Positions 1 through 7,431 are shown, counted from the first letter of the stretch. The stretch: 29,217 nt of DNA from Saprospiraceae bacterium (GCA_020852155.1 JADZBJ010000177.1:1-29217), one strand, 5' to 3'. Numbers and translations are program-made. The notes: generated by a model not told the origin, from the letters alone.

Positions 1-128
1 AAACGTCGGTAGAACATGATCGTAGAAATATTATGAGGTGCGTAGCACCGTAACGTCGGTTACGCGTAACCGACGTTACGGTGCTACGCACCTCATAATA
101 TTTCTACGATCATGTTCTACCGACGTTT
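1..128. repeat. Perfect 128-bp palindrome
   Basis: Bases 1-64 are the exact reverse complement of 65-128, with the centre between 64 and 65 inside ACGCGT and no loop. Each arm contains the smaller palindrome GGTGCGTAGCACC. It starts at the first base of the window, so the element may extend further left. A short GC-rich hairpin (CGCCCC / GGGGCT, about 129-144) follows. The GTGCGTAGCACC core looks like a dispersed intergenic repeat unit joined head to head. A perfect, loop-free palindrome at a sequence end can also be a fold-back assembly artefact. Confidence 0.85.
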
Positions 129-197
129 CGCCCCGCTGGGGCTAAGTTTTTTACGAATTTTGAAGCTATTAATGAACTTACCAACTTTTCAAATTTC

Positions 198-593
198 ATG
201 TTTAAAAATCAACCTTACTATCCCGATTTCGCACTGTTGTTGCTGCGTCTTGCCGCCGGCGGCCTGATGCTTCAGCATGGCTATTCCAAGTTCACACAGC
301 TTATGGCTGGTGATTATGGCTTTGCTGACCCTATTGGTATTGGAGAAATGCCTTCGCTGGTCTTGACTGTATTTTCCGAGTTTTTCTGCGCTATTTTGGT
401 TGTAGTCGGATTTCAAACCCGCCTGGCGACTGTCCCGTTGATCATTACGATGCTCGTCGCAGCACTCGTTGTTCATGCTGCCGATCCGTTGGGCGATAAA
501 GAGCCGTCATTGATGTATGCCAGCATGTACGCTGCGATTTATATGATGGGTGGCGGGCGTTACAGCCTTGATGCAATGCTCCGGCGCGGATAA
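198..593 (+). CDS. DoxX family membrane protein
   Basis: A 131-aa integral membrane protein with about four hydrophobic segments and the usual DoxX layout. It has an N-terminal LLLRLAAGGLMLQHGYSKF block, where the G-x-x-K/H part is the common DoxX feature, followed by a segment around residues 55-75 with ...SEFFCAILVVVGFQTRLA. The length is typical of the family. DoxX-type proteins are linked to redox or thiol homeostasis in several bacteria, and DoxD/DoxX relatives to thiosulfate:quinone oxidoreductase. Nothing here shows which substrate it has, and no CRP-like operator precedes it, so a place in the downstream sulfur system is only speculation. The start is the first ATG of the frame. Confidence 0.8.
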   Translation: MFKNQPYYPDFALLLLRLAAGGLMLQHGYSKFTQLMAGDYGFADPIGIGEMPSLVLTVFSEFFCAILVVVGFQTRLATVPLIITMLVAALVVHAADPLGDKEPSLMYASMYAAIYMMGGGRYSLDAMLRRG

Positions 594-711
594 GCGCAAC
601 TGGTGATGGTAATGCAAATCACTGGCAGGCGTCATGCTCGTCATTGTCGGCGCTGATATTTGCTTGAAAAATTGCAGTAGTTATTCAACCATCACTATTT
701 TAGCAACATTC

Positions 712-1200
712 ATGATTAAAGAAGTTAGCGGAGACATTATGCTGTCTAAAGCGCAAGCCATTGCGCATGGTATCGCGCCATTTGACCATTTTGAAAACGG
801 GTTAGCCTTGACGCTTCGTCAGGATTTTCCGGCCATGGTAAAAGATTTCAGACACTGGTGTCATCAAAGTAACCCTGAGCCTGGCCATGTTTGGGTATGG
901 CCCAGCGCTGAGGGCAAACAAATCATAAACCTGCTTACTCAGGAAGCGTCTGCCGGTCACGGACATGGCGGTCACCCTGGTCACGCCAAATTGCAGCACG
1001 TTGGTCATGCGCTGCGCGAACTGAAAAAGGTTATCGAAAAAGAAGGTATCAAAAGCATCGCCTTGCCACGCGTGGCGACTGGTGTGGGCGGATTAAACTG
1101 GGATGACGTAAAACCGCTGATTTATAGCAACCTCGGCGATGTGGACGCAGATATTTATGTCTATGAAACTTTTGTAAAGGGAAAAGCCGCTGCCGAATAG
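712..1200 (+). CDS. Macro domain (Appr-1''-p/ADP-ribose binding) protein
   Basis: A 162-aa stand-alone macro domain. The N-terminus reads MIKEVSGDIMLSKAQAIAHG, the beta-strand/G-D-I opening typical of TARG1/Poa1-like macro domains, and this decides the start at 712 over the upstream in-frame ATG at 634. The C-terminal ALPRVATGVGGLNWDDV block is the second ligand-binding loop. Family members bind or hydrolyse ADP-ribose esters, ADP-ribosyl-glutamate or Appr-1''-p in the cytoplasm. An unusual Gly/His-rich stretch (GHGHGGHPGH) interrupts the middle. The gene is followed by a strong terminator and looks monocistronic. Family assignment is firm, but the precise reaction (hydrolase or reader) is unknown. 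Confidence 0.85.
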   Translation: MIKEVSGDIMLSKAQAIAHGIAPFDHFENGLALTLRQDFPAMVKDFRHWCHQSNPEPGHVWVWPSAEGKQIINLLTQEASAGHGHGGHPGHAKLQHVGHALRELKKVIEKEGIKSIALPRVATGVGGLNWDDVKPLIYSNLGDVDADIYVYETFVKGKAAAE

Positions 1201-1252
1201 CCAATGAATTGGCTGTATTGACGCTATCCTCAACCCGCCTGACAAGAGGCGA

Positions 1253-1307
1253 AAAAACGCAACATGAGCCGTTTCGGTACGCCCGATTCGGCTCATGTTG
1301 CGTTTTT
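1253..1307 (+). terminator. Rho-independent terminator after the macro-domain gene
   Basis: A 19-bp perfect stem (1253-1271 with 1289-1307) with a 17-nt loop. The left arm starts AAAAACGC and the right arm ends GCGTTTTT, so it has a U-tract on both strands and could act in both directions. Confidence 0.85.
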
Positions 1308-1387
1308 GGCCAAATAATATTTTGATATTTACTGTTTTTTAACTAAAAAATAAAATCATGTACTTTTTTCGTATTTTTTTGTAAATA

Positions 1388-1421
1388 TTTGTCTTCGTCG
1401 CGAAAATTCGCAATACGTTTG
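1388..1421 (+). promoter_or_regulatory. Bacteroidota sigma-70 promoter for the M43 protease
   Basis: TTTG at 1388-1391 and TACGTTTG at 1414-1421 match the -33 TTTG / -7 TAnnTTTG promoter of Bacteroidota, with 22 bp between them. The protease ATG is 40 bp downstream of the -7 box. No operator is visible nearby. Confidence 0.6.
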
Positions 1422-1461
1422 CGCCCTTGTTCATTTCATAACACTTTAATTTTTTGTTCTT

Positions 1462-2436
1462 ATGAAGAAACTTCTTTCGCTTGCCCTGCTGGTTATGTTG
1501 GCTTTCTCTTGCGGAAAAGACAATACCAACGAGGTATCAAACACCGCTTTTCAAAATGATCAAAACGCTTCCGATCAAAGAAATTGCGCCTCTCACGAGG
1601 TAATGCTCCAACAAGAAGCAGCCGATCCTGCATTGGCTGCCCGTCATGAAGAAATCGAAAACTTCATTCAAGATTATGTGAAAAATCACGCTCAGGATCG
1701 TTCCGGCTCATTGGTGACGATTCCGGTGGTTTTCAACGTACTGTACAAAACGGCTGCACAGAACATTTCGGCTGCACAAATCCAAAGCCAGATCAATGTA
1801 CTGAATGCTGACTACGGCGCTACGAACGGCGACTACAACAACACACCAGCCTTGTTCCAGGGCGTTCGCTCAGGCGACATCGGTATTGCATTTACACTGC
1901 AAAACGTGGTGCGCAAGTCAACCACCAAAACCAGCTGGACAACCAATGATGCCATGAAGAAATCTGCTCAGGGCGGTATCAATCCAACAGACCCGGCTAA
2001 CGTACTGAACATCTGGGTTTGCAACATGGGTGGTGGCATTTTGGGCTATGCTCAATTCCCTGGCGGCCCATTGGCAACTGACGGCGTAGTACTTGACGAC
2101 AACGCTACCGGCAATACCGGCACAGCTGCTGCTCCTTACGGCCTGGGCCGTACTGCTACGCACGAAGTTGGCCACTGGCTGAACCTGCGCCACATCTGGG
2201 GCGATGCTACTTGCGGTAGCGACCTGGTTTCTGATACGCCAACACACAACACTTCCAACGGTGGTTGCCCTGCGTATCCTCACTACAGCACTTGCTCTGG
2301 CACACCAGTAGAAATGACCATGAACTACATGGACTACACCTACGATGCGTGCATGTACATGTTCACACAAGGCCAAAAAACGCGTATGCAGGCTGTGTTC
2401 GCGCCAGGCGGCCCTCGCTACACATTCATGTACTAA
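1462..2436 (+). CDS. Secreted M43 (pappalysin-type) zinc metalloprotease lipoprotein
   Basis: A 324-aa precursor with a lipoprotein signal peptide (hydrophobic LLSLALLVMLAFSC, lipobox Cys at residue 17). The zinc site HEVGHWLNLRH is at 234-244 (HExxHxxxxxH; His234, His238, His244 ligands, Glu235 catalytic), followed by IWGD and a downstream Met-turn in MNYMDYTYDACMYMF. This arrangement, with the paired Cys around the loop CGSDLVSDTP...CPAYP...C, is typical of the M43B family in Bacteroidota. The likely role is degradation of extracellular protein or peptide. It lacks the usual T9SS sorting domain, so it is probably lipid-anchored. It is flanked by its own promoter and terminator and is a single-gene unit. 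Confidence 0.88.
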   Translation: MKKLLSLALLVMLAFSCGKDNTNEVSNTAFQNDQNASDQRNCASHEVMLQQEAADPALAARHEEIENFIQDYVKNHAQDRSGSLVTIPVVFNVLYKTAAQNISAAQIQSQINVLNADYGATNGDYNNTPALFQGVRSGDIGIAFTLQNVVRKSTTKTSWTTNDAMKKSAQGGINPTDPANVLNIWVCNMGGGILGYAQFPGGPLATDGVVLDDNATGNTGTAAAPYGLGRTATHEVGHWLNLRHIWGDATCGSDLVSDTPTHNTSNGGCPAYPHYSTCSGTPVEMTMNYMDYTYDACMYMFTQGQKTRMQAVFAPGGPRYTFMY

Positions 2437-2460
2437 TCGTTAATCCAGTACCTGAATTAA

Positions 2461-2502
2461 AAAATAGAGGTTTGACCCAAGTGGTCAAACCTCTATTTTT
2501 TT
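2461..2502 (+). terminator. Rho-independent terminator after the M43 protease
   Basis: A perfect 17-bp stem (2461-2477 with 2483-2499) with a 5-nt loop CAAGT and a T-run to 2502. The left arm starts with A4, so it could also act on the minus strand. Confidence 0.92.
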
Positions 2503-2506
2503 GTCA

Positions 2507-2655
2507 GGTTGTCTCATGAGTGGCGAATCTGCGCTTTTTATGATTAACCGCTAATGACGCTAAAAACGCTAAGTTTTTGAATTTCAACATTTTGCGAATT
2601 TAGCGTCATTAGCGGTTAATCTAATTGCTCGTTTTAATAGCATATGAGATACCCT
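2507..2655. repeat. MITE-like inverted-repeat element, copy 1
   Basis: About 150 bp. The outer ends are a decayed inverted repeat (GGTTGTCTCATGAGT ... GCATATGAGATACCC). Inside, AACCGCTAATGACGCTAAA faces TTTAGCGTCATTAGCGGTT's equivalent near 2600-2622. It closely resembles the better-preserved element at 4874-5032. Its right end abuts the stop codon of the oxidoreductase at 2656, so it could serve as that gene's 3' hairpin. Confidence 0.7.
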
Positions 2656-3684
2656 CTATTTTTTTGCCTGAACCCGCTCCAGAATATCCAGTTGAATCAA
2701 AATTTCATCCATCAAAATCAATGGCTCGGCGTCGCGCAACATGACATCAGCCATGTTTTGGAAAAGGCGCATCCAGTTGCCGCGCTCGGTATCCAGATCG
2801 CTGGTCATGATAATGCCCGCGTTGTCCTGATAGATCACGGCGCGGTTTTCATCGCTTTCACAGCCAAAATTCGGCGCATCGGGCAGCATACCTGATTTGA
2901 GTTGGTCTTCCTGTGGGTCAATACCGTGTTTTACCAGGGTGCTTTCTGTACCGCGTAAAATATAGCGCGGGCCATTTCCCGGGGCCATGAGGCTGCCGCT
3001 CAGGAAACATTTTAAAGGGCCATAATCCAGGTGAATAAAAAAGGCGTCGCTTACTGCCGAATGTTCGCGTTCGGTGAAAGATTCACCCCAAACATCTTTT
3101 GGCGCGCCAAAAAGCGCGACGCACTGGTCTATCAAATGCGGCCCAAGATCATAGACCAAACCGCTGGTTGCACTGGCGACCTCTTTCCATTTTTTGACAT
3201 TGGGCTGCGGCTTGTACCGATGGAAATATGCTTCAAAACGGTATAGCCTTCCGGCATGACCGTCATTCAGCCATTTTTTCAAGGTTAAAAAATCGCTGTC
3301 AAAACGTCTGTTTTGAAAGATAAAAATGTGCAAATTGCGGGCTTTTGCGAGCGCAATTAATTCACGGGCCTCCTGAACGCTGGCAACAAATGGTTTTTCA
3401 ACCAGAATATGCTTGTCTGCCAACATTGCCTGCCGTGCATAATCGAAATGCGTTTCATTAGGCGAGGCAATGCTCACCAACTGCACCGAAGGGTCGGACA
3501 ATACCTCATTCAGTGTTTCAACCCGTTGCACAGATGGTAAATAAGCCTCCATTTCAGGACGACTTGTCACCACAGCACGCAAGGTGAAATCAGGATGTGC
3601 ATTGAAAAACGGCGCTTGCAAGTATCGGCCTGAAAGCCCGAAACCCACCAAAGCAACCCCAATGGGATGAACATTTAGCGTCAT
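2656..3684 (-). CDS. Gfo/Idh/MocA family NAD(P)-dependent oxidoreductase
   Basis: A 342-aa cytoplasmic protein. The N-terminal Rossmann fold is visible as VALVGFGLSGRYLQAPFF at residues 10-27, followed by the family's EKPF motif around residue 95 that contributes the catalytic or cofactor-binding Lys. The second half carries the characteristic alpha/beta domain with DLGPHLIDQ, whose His is near the usual active-site position. The overall organisation, including the APFF after the dinucleotide loop, resembles the E. coli YdgJ group. Members oxidise or reduce sugars or polyols with NAD(P); the substrate cannot be read from the sequence. It stands alone on the minus strand, with a low-complexity repeat upstream and the MITE-like element at its 3' end. 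Confidence 0.88.
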   Translation of the reverse strand: MTLNVHPIGVALVGFGLSGRYLQAPFFNAHPDFTLRAVVTSRPEMEAYLPSVQRVETLNEVLSDPSVQLVSIASPNETHFDYARQAMLADKHILVEKPFVASVQEARELIALAKARNLHIFIFQNRRFDSDFLTLKKWLNDGHAGRLYRFEAYFHRYKPQPNVKKWKEVASATSGLVYDLGPHLIDQCVALFGAPKDVWGESFTEREHSAVSDAFFIHLDYGPLKCFLSGSLMAPGNGPRYILRGTESTLVKHGIDPQEDQLKSGMLPDAPNFGCESDENRAVIYQDNAGIIMTSDLDTERGNWMRLFQNMADVMLRDAEPLILMDEILIQLDILERVQAKK

Positions 3685-3692
3685 AAATCGTC

Positions 3693-3782
3693 AACGGTTG
3701 AAAAGTGGTTGAAAGTTGAAGTGGTTGAATATTGTTGAAGGTTGAAGTGGTTGAAGTGGTTGAAGGTTAAAGTGGTTGAATG
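3693..3782. repeat. Low-complexity tandem repeat (GTGGTTGAAGG-like)
   Basis: Several degenerate copies of a 10-20-bp unit built on GTGGTTGAAG/GTTGAAG fill the gap between the divergent genes starting at 3684 and 3833. Related GTTTGAAGTGGTTAGAA text recurs in the tandem arrays near 15.2 and 18.4 kb. No promoter is recognised inside it. Confidence 0.7.
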
Positions 3783-3832
3783 TTTAGCGTCCTGTCATCA
3801 CATGATCATATCATCACATTATCATATTAATA

Positions 3833-4861
3833 ATGGGCAATCTTCTTTTGGGCATTTCGGCCCTCATTTATTTGTTCTTTACGGCGAGCATTTACGGTAA
3901 AGAGGCCCCTAAAGGCGGCGATGCCATCGTCGGATATGCCTGGGGCATTTTATTGTTTCACCTCCTTATGCTCGGTCTTTTCGCCTTATTATCCATCATC
4001 ATAGGCATGAAAGGTGGTTTTTCATGGTTGTCAGGGAGTAAAACTACCGTTTTTTTGGGCGTCACAGGAGGCTTGCTTTTGGCCATGATTGGCTCCACAC
4101 TTGGCGCGTTTCGCGAAGGTTCGGCCTTTTCACATTATGCCGGCAGTACGATATCCGTTTTAATACCACCGGCCATTATCATCGGTTTTGCGGTGCTGCT
4201 CAATGCGCCCACTGCCACGCCTATGCTGTATAAAATACCGCTGGGTCTGGCCGCAGGGCTGGGGTTGTTGGCCTGTGGCGCCGGATTGCTGGCGAATATG
4301 AAACAAAATGCCGAAAACCAGCAACGTGCCGCAGAAGCAGAAACGGAGTTTGAACGCCGGAACAATCAGAACATGATCAACTCTATTGATGGTTTTGATG
4401 TTGTCGAATCCTTCAACAATTTGCTGCTTTACGCCGATGGCTATAAGGATGACAATGTGCGACAACATGCCCTGGCCAAAATCAAGTCGCGCCCCGACTG
4501 GGAAGACGAACTGGTACGCGGCCTGCAGCAAAACTGGGCAGCGGAAGTGTTTACATTTCTGGCCTCCAATGATGTAGAGCATAAAGAGCGTTTTGCCGAG
4601 CCAATTCGCGCAGGTATTCTGATTCAGGCAGAACAGATTGCCCGAAAAATACGCGAGGCCGAAAGCGATCACCACTTGTATAGCGACCAGTTCTGCTGGG
4701 AAACCGAGCGTGTCTTGCGCACCGTTGATAAATTCAAAAACTCGGGCGTGGATTATTTGCCTGCACTGCAGGAAATGCGCAAGGCTTTCGATACGCCAGC
4801 CAGCGTGCAAAAACCGAAGTTTGTTTGCGCACGGGAACTGGATAAGTGGATGAAAAAATAG
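3833..4861 (+). CDS. Unrecognised membrane protein with a soluble C-terminal half
   Basis: I do not recognise this 342-aa protein. Residues 1-160 form about five hydrophobic segments (LLLGISALIYLFF; GILLFHLLMLGLFALLSIIIG; VFLGVTGGLLLAMIG; VLIPPAIIIGFAVLL; PLGLAAGLGLLACGAGLLA). A charged region full of N, Q, R and E follows (about 160-185, possible coiled coil). The C-terminal 155 residues are soluble, with HALAKIKSRPDWEDELVRGL and EVFTFLASNDVEHKERFAEPI giving a helical-repeat (HEAT-like) impression. The start at 3833 is the first Met and directly precedes the first membrane segment. It stands as a single gene; no function is proposed. Confidence 0.75.
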   Translation: MGNLLLGISALIYLFFTASIYGKEAPKGGDAIVGYAWGILLFHLLMLGLFALLSIIIGMKGGFSWLSGSKTTVFLGVTGGLLLAMIGSTLGAFREGSAFSHYAGSTISVLIPPAIIIGFAVLLNAPTATPMLYKIPLGLAAGLGLLACGAGLLANMKQNAENQQRAAEAETEFERRNNQNMINSIDGFDVVESFNNLLLYADGYKDDNVRQHALAKIKSRPDWEDELVRGLQQNWAAEVFTFLASNDVEHKERFAEPIRAGILIQAEQIARKIREAESDHHLYSDQFCWETERVLRTVDKFKNSGVDYLPALQEMRKAFDTPASVQKPKFVCARELDKWMKK

Positions 4862-4873
4862 GGTGTTAGAAGA

Positions 4874-5032
4874 GGCTGTCTCATAAGTAGCGATTCTGTG
4901 CTTTTTATGATTAACCGCTAATGAAGCTAATTACGCAAAATATTGAAAATCAAAAACTTAGCGTATTTAGCGTCATTAGCGGTTAAACTAATTTGCTCGA
5001 TTTTATAACTTATGAGACACCCTTCTTTTTCA
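4874..5032. repeat. MITE-like inverted-repeat element, copy 2 (best preserved)
   Basis: 159 bp with near-perfect terminal inverted repeats: GGCTGTCTCATAAGT at 4874-4888 and ACTTATGAGACACCC at 5018-5032. Inner arms AACCGCTAATGAAGC (about 4913) and GTCATTAGCGGTT (4973-4985) can pair. The terminal sequence resembles ends used by several IS families, and there is no ORF inside, so it looks like a non-autonomous element. It inserts 20 bp upstream of the operator at 5053. Confidence 0.75.
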
Positions 5033-5052
5033 TTAACAACCCACCTTCCCCC

Positions 5053-5066
5053 GTGACCAAAGTCAC
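5053..5066 (+). promoter_or_regulatory. CRP-like operator (site 1) and class II promoter
   Basis: GTGACCAAAGTCAC is a perfect GTGAC-N4-GTCAC palindrome. Its centre (5059.5) is 37.5 bp before the last base of GATCTTTG (5090-5097), a -7 box lacking the first T. The same spacing recurs at five other sites in this window. It would drive the small membrane protein at 5158. Confidence 0.85.
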
Positions 5067-5157
5067 GATTAATCTGGCCTATGCTCACCGATCTTTGCCA
5101 TTCAATATGCACTGCGCGAGCGCGTCTTGCGCAGGCCTGTGTTCTAAAACTGGTTTC

Positions 5158-5403
5158 ATGACAGATATTTTGAAAAACTGGAGTTTTATGCGCCTTTTCA
5201 GGGCCGCGATTGCCATTTGGGTATTTTCTGAAGTATGGCGCACCGGCGAATGGATACTGGTTTTGCCCGGTATATTATTTGCGACGCAAGCCATTTTTAA
5301 TGTGGGTTGCTGCGGGGCTGCCGGCTGCGCACCCGCTCGTCCATATAACAGCCATAACAACACAGACGAGGTTGTTTATGAAGAGGTAAACAAACCGCGA
5401 TAG
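5158..5403 (+). CDS. Small YgaP/DUF2892-like membrane protein with Cys cluster
   Basis: An 81-aa protein starting MTDILKNWSF. The start at 5158 is preferred because the upstream in-frame region contains the operator and promoter at 5053-5097. A membrane hairpin spans about residues 13-50 (LFRAAIAIWVFSEVW ... WILVLPGILFATQAIFNVG), followed at once by CCGAAGC. The F/Y-x-x-Q-A-x-x-x-x-G-C-C ending is like the membrane domain that in YgaP-type proteins is joined to a rhodanese (DUF2892). Here the membrane part is alone, while several stand-alone rhodaneses lie nearby. The cysteines could hold sulfane sulfur at the membrane; this is inference. Its operator makes it the first member of the sulfur regulon in the window. 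Confidence 0.75.
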   Translation: MTDILKNWSFMRLFRAAIAIWVFSEVWRTGEWILVLPGILFATQAIFNVGCCGAAGCAPARPYNSHNNTDEVVYEEVNKPR

Positions 5404-5489
5404 ATTTTTGCGACGGGGGCATCTGAGCGAGGCTTAGGCAAACAGAACCCCGTTGAAACAAGTCTGATAGAACTCTCCTGATTTATCTA

Positions 5490-5497
5490 TAGCTTTG
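5490..5497 (+). promoter_or_regulatory. -7 box (TAGCTTTG) for the thiolase gene
   Basis: TAGCTTTG matches TAnnTTTG and lies 30 bp before the ATG at 5528, which supports that start over the in-frame ATG at 5495 lying inside the promoter. No CRP-like operator precedes it, so this gene appears to be outside the sulfur regulon. Confidence 0.5.
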
Positions 5498-5527
5498 CCG
5501 CCCAAAATCAATTCCTTTTGGGCAATT

Positions 5528-6739
5528 ATGGTGAAACAGGCATTTATCGTTGATGGCGTCAGAACGCCCATCGGAAATTTTAAAGGCACGCTGTCTGAGG
5601 TTCGGGCTGATGATATGGCCGCTCTGGTCATTCGCAAATTAATGGAACGTCATCCGAATTTGCCGCCGCAAGTCATAGAAGACGTCATGCTGGGATGCGC
5701 CAATCAGGCCGGAGAAGACAACCGGAATGTGGCGCGCATGGCGCTGCTACTCGCCGGGCTGCCCGTAACGACAGGCGGCGAAACCGTCAATCGGCTTTGC
5801 GCGTCGGGCCTGTCAGCAGTTGCGCAGGCTGCCCGTGCTATTCGCAGCGACGAAGGCGATGTATTGATTGCCGGTGGCGTCGAAAATATGACGCGCGGCC
5901 CCTGGGTACTGGGCAAGGCAGGCAGTGCTTTCGGTCAAGATCAGCAGATGTATGACAGCAGTTTTGGATGGAGATTTATCAATCCGAAAATGCAGGCAGC
6001 CTACGGCGTGGATGCTATGGGCGTAACAGCAGAAAACCTCGCCGAACTATATTCGATCAGCCGTCACGATCAGGATAAATTCGCTTGCTGGTCGCAGGAG
6101 AAAGCCTCAAAAGCCGCATCATCCGGCGTGCTGGCGCAGGAAATTACGCCGGTTGAAATTCCACAACGCAAAGGCGACCCAAGGGTTTTTTCCACTGATG
6201 AATTCATTAAGCCTCAGACTTCGCTGGATGGATTGGGGCAACTTCGTCCGGCTTTTAAAAAAGAAAATGGTACGGTCACGGCCGGGAATGCATCCGGCCT
6301 GAACGACGGCGCTGCTGCACTGCTGATCGCTTCCGATCGGGCGCTGGAACAGTACGGACTTCAGCCCAAGGCGCGCATTGTCAGTGCTGCCGTAGCGGGT
6401 GTCGAGCCGCGTATCATGGGCATCGGGCCGGTCGAGGCCAGCCGAAAAGCCCTCGAACGCGCAGGGCTTACCCTCCAACAAATGGATGTGATTGAATTGA
6501 ATGAAGCATTTGCTGCGCAAGTGTTGGCCTGTACCCGCCTGATGGGCCTTGCTGACGATGATACACGCATAAACCCTAATGGCGGCGCTATCGCCCTTGG
6601 GCACCCGCTGGGCATGTCCGGCGCGCGGAGTGCGCTGGCAGCAGCATTACAATTACAACGCACCGGCGGACGCTACGCACTGGTTTCCATGTGCATCGGC
6701 GTCGGACAGGGTTATGCGATTGTGCTCGAACGCTCCTAA
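5528..6739 (+). CDS. pcaF: Acetyl-CoA acyltransferase, 3-oxoadipyl-CoA thiolase type
   Basis: A 403-aa thiolase beginning MVKQAFIVDGVRTPIG. The nucleophilic Cys91 sits in NRLCASGL, the catalytic His359 in GGAIALGHPLGMSGAR, and the general-base Cys389 in SMCIGVGQG. GGVENMTRGPWVLGKA and SFGWRFINPKM are the blocks seen in PcaF/PaaJ-type enzymes, which cleave 3-oxoadipyl-CoA to acetyl-CoA and succinyl-CoA at the end of the beta-ketoadipate or phenylacetate pathways. Enzymes of this subfamily can also act in beta-oxidation, so the symbol is tentative. No aromatic-degradation genes are nearby. It lies between the sulfur-regulon membrane protein and the Crp/Fnr gene, without a shared operator. Confidence 0.85.
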   Translation: MVKQAFIVDGVRTPIGNFKGTLSEVRADDMAALVIRKLMERHPNLPPQVIEDVMLGCANQAGEDNRNVARMALLLAGLPVTTGGETVNRLCASGLSAVAQAARAIRSDEGDVLIAGGVENMTRGPWVLGKAGSAFGQDQQMYDSSFGWRFINPKMQAAYGVDAMGVTAENLAELYSISRHDQDKFACWSQEKASKAASSGVLAQEITPVEIPQRKGDPRVFSTDEFIKPQTSLDGLGQLRPAFKKENGTVTAGNASGLNDGAAALLIASDRALEQYGLQPKARIVSAAVAGVEPRIMGIGPVEASRKALERAGLTLQQMDVIELNEAFAAQVLACTRLMGLADDDTRINPNGGAIALGHPLGMSGARSALAAALQLQRTGGRYALVSMCIGVGQGYAIVLERS

Positions 6740-6770
6740 CTCATAACTCATAACTCATAACTCATAACTC
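6737..6770. repeat. 7-bp tandem repeat (TAACTCA)
   Basis: Four to five copies of TAACTCA, the first containing the thiolase stop codon. They fill the short gap before the Crp/Fnr gene. No promoter or operator is visible there. Confidence 0.8.
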
Positions 6771-6791
6771 CTACTTCCTCCTCCCTTTTCA

Positions 6792-7418
6792 ATGATTGAT
6801 CTGCGTCATTATTTTCCTGTACTGGAATCTGAATTGATTGAAGAATTGAAGGCAAAAGGCCAGGTAATGACCTTTGAGCCTGATACCGTTTTATTACAGG
6901 CTGGTCAGAACATCCGTCATACCATGCTGGTGGTGGAGGGCGTCATTAAAATGTACCGGGTTGCTGACGACGGTGGCGAGTTTTTCATGTATCACCTTCG
7001 GCCGGGCGATGCCTGCGCGCTCTCCATGATTTGCGACCGTACTTTCAGGTCCAGTACAGTTACTGCCAAGGCTGCTACGAAAGTGACCATGGTTGCTGTT
7101 CCGATTGACGTGACAGAAGCCTGGATGCGCCAATATCGCACCTGGTACCATTTTGTGGTGGATACTTACCGCAGCCGTTTTGAAGAGTTGATGAATACGA
7201 TTGATCATATTGCCTTCCAGAATATGGACGAACGCCTGGAATTTTACCTGCGCCGGCATCGGGATTCATTGAACAGTAACATTCTTCAACTCACCAATAC
7301 ACAGATTGCGCAAGACCTGAATTCGTCGAGAGAAGTCATTTCCCGATTGATGAAAAAACTGTCGGAGCGCGGTACGGTCCGCCTGTTGAAAAACGGCATA
7401 GAGATACTGAAACTGTAG
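6792..7418 (+). CDS. Crp/Fnr family transcriptional regulator, candidate master regulator of the sulfur island
   Basis: A 208-aa protein. The N-terminal cyclic-nucleotide-binding-like beta roll (about 20-110) includes VLLQAGQNIRHTMLVVEGVIKMYR, and a long dimerisation helix follows (about 115-140). The C-terminal winged HTH reads LTNTQIAQDLNSSREVISRLMKKL at 167-190. The recognition helix has R180, E181 and R185, the residues CRP uses to read TGTGA/TCACA, plus S184 as in FNR. The only two cysteines are C75 and C81 (GDACALSMIC, CX5C). There is no FNR-type N-terminal Cys cluster, and the cAMP-contacting set is not evident. It is followed 14 bp later by an operator driving TauE. GTGA-N6-TCAC operators in seven places match what such a helix should bind. 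Sensing of persulfide or redox state by C75/C81 is inference. Confidence 0.9.
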   Translation: MIDLRHYFPVLESELIEELKAKGQVMTFEPDTVLLQAGQNIRHTMLVVEGVIKMYRVADDGGEFFMYHLRPGDACALSMICDRTFRSSTVTAKAATKVTMVAVPIDVTEAWMRQYRTWYHFVVDTYRSRFEELMNTIDHIAFQNMDERLEFYLRRHRDSLNSNILQLTNTQIAQDLNSSREVISRLMKKLSERGTVRLLKNGIEILKL

Positions 7419-7431
7419 TCTTTTTCTGACC

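Noticed and set aside
198..593. DoxD/DoxA thiosulfate:quinone oxidoreductase subunit
   Set aside because: The protein is a short generic DoxX type, without a DoxA partner and without operator; sulfur function is not supported.
4160..4810. Long minus-strand ORF inside the 3833-4861 gene
   Set aside because: It is a shadow of the plus-strand membrane gene, which has a hydrophobic profile and charged tail typical of a real protein; the minus frame has no motif.
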